A program made the position numbers and the translations under genes. From NCBI GenBank assembly GCA_003229345.1, contig QIDN01000466.1, positions 1-5,854 of the forward strand: 5,854 nt of DNA, written 5' to 3'. Below are positions 5,640-5,854 of the stretch, in pieces. The stretch is from Nitrospirota bacterium (lineage in GTDB: Bacteria > Nitrospinota > Nitrospinia > Nitrospinales > Nitrospinaceae). Within the stretch, counting starts at the first letter, position 1; every line of letters begins with the position of its first letter. A model generated the notes under the pieces. The model saw only the letters and a list, made by a program, of their open reading frames with translations. It made no database searches and was not told the DNA's origin.

Positions 5640-5668
5640 TTTACTTCGTAACGCATCTGGGCTAGAAT
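5640..5668 (+). promoter_or_regulatory. Candidate sigma70-type promoter
   Basis: TTTACT (5640-5645, 4 of 6 matches to the -35 consensus) and TAGAAT (5663-5668, 5 of 6 to the -10) are separated by the ideal 17 bases. The predicted start of transcription is near 5675, giving a leader of about 75 bases that includes the hairpin at 5685-5720 before the TTG start at 5750. It lies just after the stop of the cNMP-binding gene, where a promoter for the next gene is expected. A TTGACT at 5631-5636 is a better -35 word but would be 26 bases from the -10. Confidence 0.5.
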
Positions 5669-5684
5669 ACTTGATCTGATCGAC

Positions 5685-5720
5685 TTGGGAGTGTTCGTCT
5701 CGCATGAGATTCACTCCCAA
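5685..5720 (+). other. Leader hairpin upstream of the glycosyltransferase gene
   Basis: A perfect 9-bp stem TTGGGAGTG (5685-5693) / CACTCCCAA (5712-5720) encloses a second 4-bp stem TCTC (5698-5701) / GAGA (5706-5709) with a GCAT loop. It lies between the candidate promoter and the TTG start. No T-run follows on either strand, so an intrinsic terminator is unlikely. It could end the upstream transcript by another route, act as an operator, or structure the leader RNA. Confidence 0.55.
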
Positions 5721-5749
5721 ATCCGAAAATCTTCCGGCCCGGCGAAACC

Positions 5750-5854
5750 TTGAGAATCCTGAGAACCATCGACTCCTTCCAGCCGAACCGTTTGGAACCT
5801 GCCCAGCAAGCCTGGCAGATTTCCAATCGGCTGGAGCAAAAAGGAATTCGGTCC
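5750..5854 (+). CDS. N-terminus of a GT4-type glycosyltransferase (partial, runs off the window)
   Basis: Exactly 35 codons are visible, starting at TTG. The product begins (M)RILRTIDSFQPNRLEPAQQ and continues AWQISNRLEQKGIRS. The pattern of a hydrophobic strand RIL, then TIDSF.P, then a small-residue stretch and QAWQISNRLEQKGI is the usual opening of family 4 (group 1) glycosyltransferases. In these the first strand and helix form the N-terminal Rossmann domain that holds the acceptor. They transfer sugars from nucleotide donors to lipids or polysaccharides. No ATG or GTG lies upstream in the frame before the stop at 5705-5707, so TTG is the only plausible start. No good Shine-Dalgarno precedes it (only GGCGAAACC at 5741-5749). 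An overlapping ATG frame at 5704 is open to the edge but codes for a composition unlike a protein. Acceptor and donor cannot be judged from this fragment. Confidence 0.6.
   Translation, partial: MRILRTIDSFQPNRLEPAQQAWQISNRLEQKGIRS

Noticed and set aside
5704..5854. An ATG-started frame open to the right edge
   Set aside because: Its product is Pro/Asn/Arg-rich with no fold signal and its ATG lies in the hairpin loop. The overlapping TTG frame gives a clear glycosyltransferase N-terminus.

Overview
This 5.85 kb stretch is ordinary, gene-dense chromosomal DNA from a Gram-negative bacterium. A secreted SurA/PrsA-like foldase with a clear signal peptide implies a periplasm. A hopanoid-associated epimerase (HpnA-like) and a CruF/DUF422-type carotenoid protein imply a membrane containing triterpenoid and carotenoid lipids. 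The base composition looks moderate, GC-richer over the first 2.2 kb and AT-richer from about 5.0 kb. Candidates would be Nitrospinota, Nitrospirota or a deltaproteobacterial-type lineage, but this is an inference from gene families only and no marker gene is present to settle it.

Layout. A few codons of an unidentified upstream gene probably run into a peptidyl-prolyl isomerase (70-1119). This is followed on the same strand by hpnA (1183-2181), a REP-like palindromic repeat (2204-2252) and a seven-helix carotenoid biosynthesis protein (2290-3117). The last gene meets the oppositely oriented yajQ (3097-3594) tail to tail, with a 21-bp overlap that contains an inverted repeat covering both stop codons. 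Upstream of yajQ on the minus strand is a 75-residue two-helix membrane protein of unknown function (3655-3882). A 56-bp divergent gap then leads to a LOG-family nucleotide phosphoribohydrolase (3939-4961).

After a 273-bp AT-rich spacer holding a 13-bp-arm inverted repeat (5134-5173), a stand-alone cyclic-nucleotide-binding domain protein is encoded (5235-5618). The last 236 bases hold a sigma70-like promoter (5640-5668), a hairpin (5685-5720) and the first 35 codons of what reads as a GT4-type glycosyltransferase with a TTG start (5750 to the window edge).

How the genes fit together. The first three plus-strand genes share an envelope theme: protein folding in the periplasm, hopanoid side-chain metabolism and carotenoid modification. 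The middle and right parts are a mix of small housekeeping genes (YajQ, LOG) and possible signalling (the cNMP-binding domain). No mobile element, CRISPR array, tRNA, rRNA or defence system is visible. I found no convincing undescribed system. The most useful second looks are the non-coding hairpins, the unflagged glycosyltransferase start at the right edge and the small membrane protein next to yajQ.
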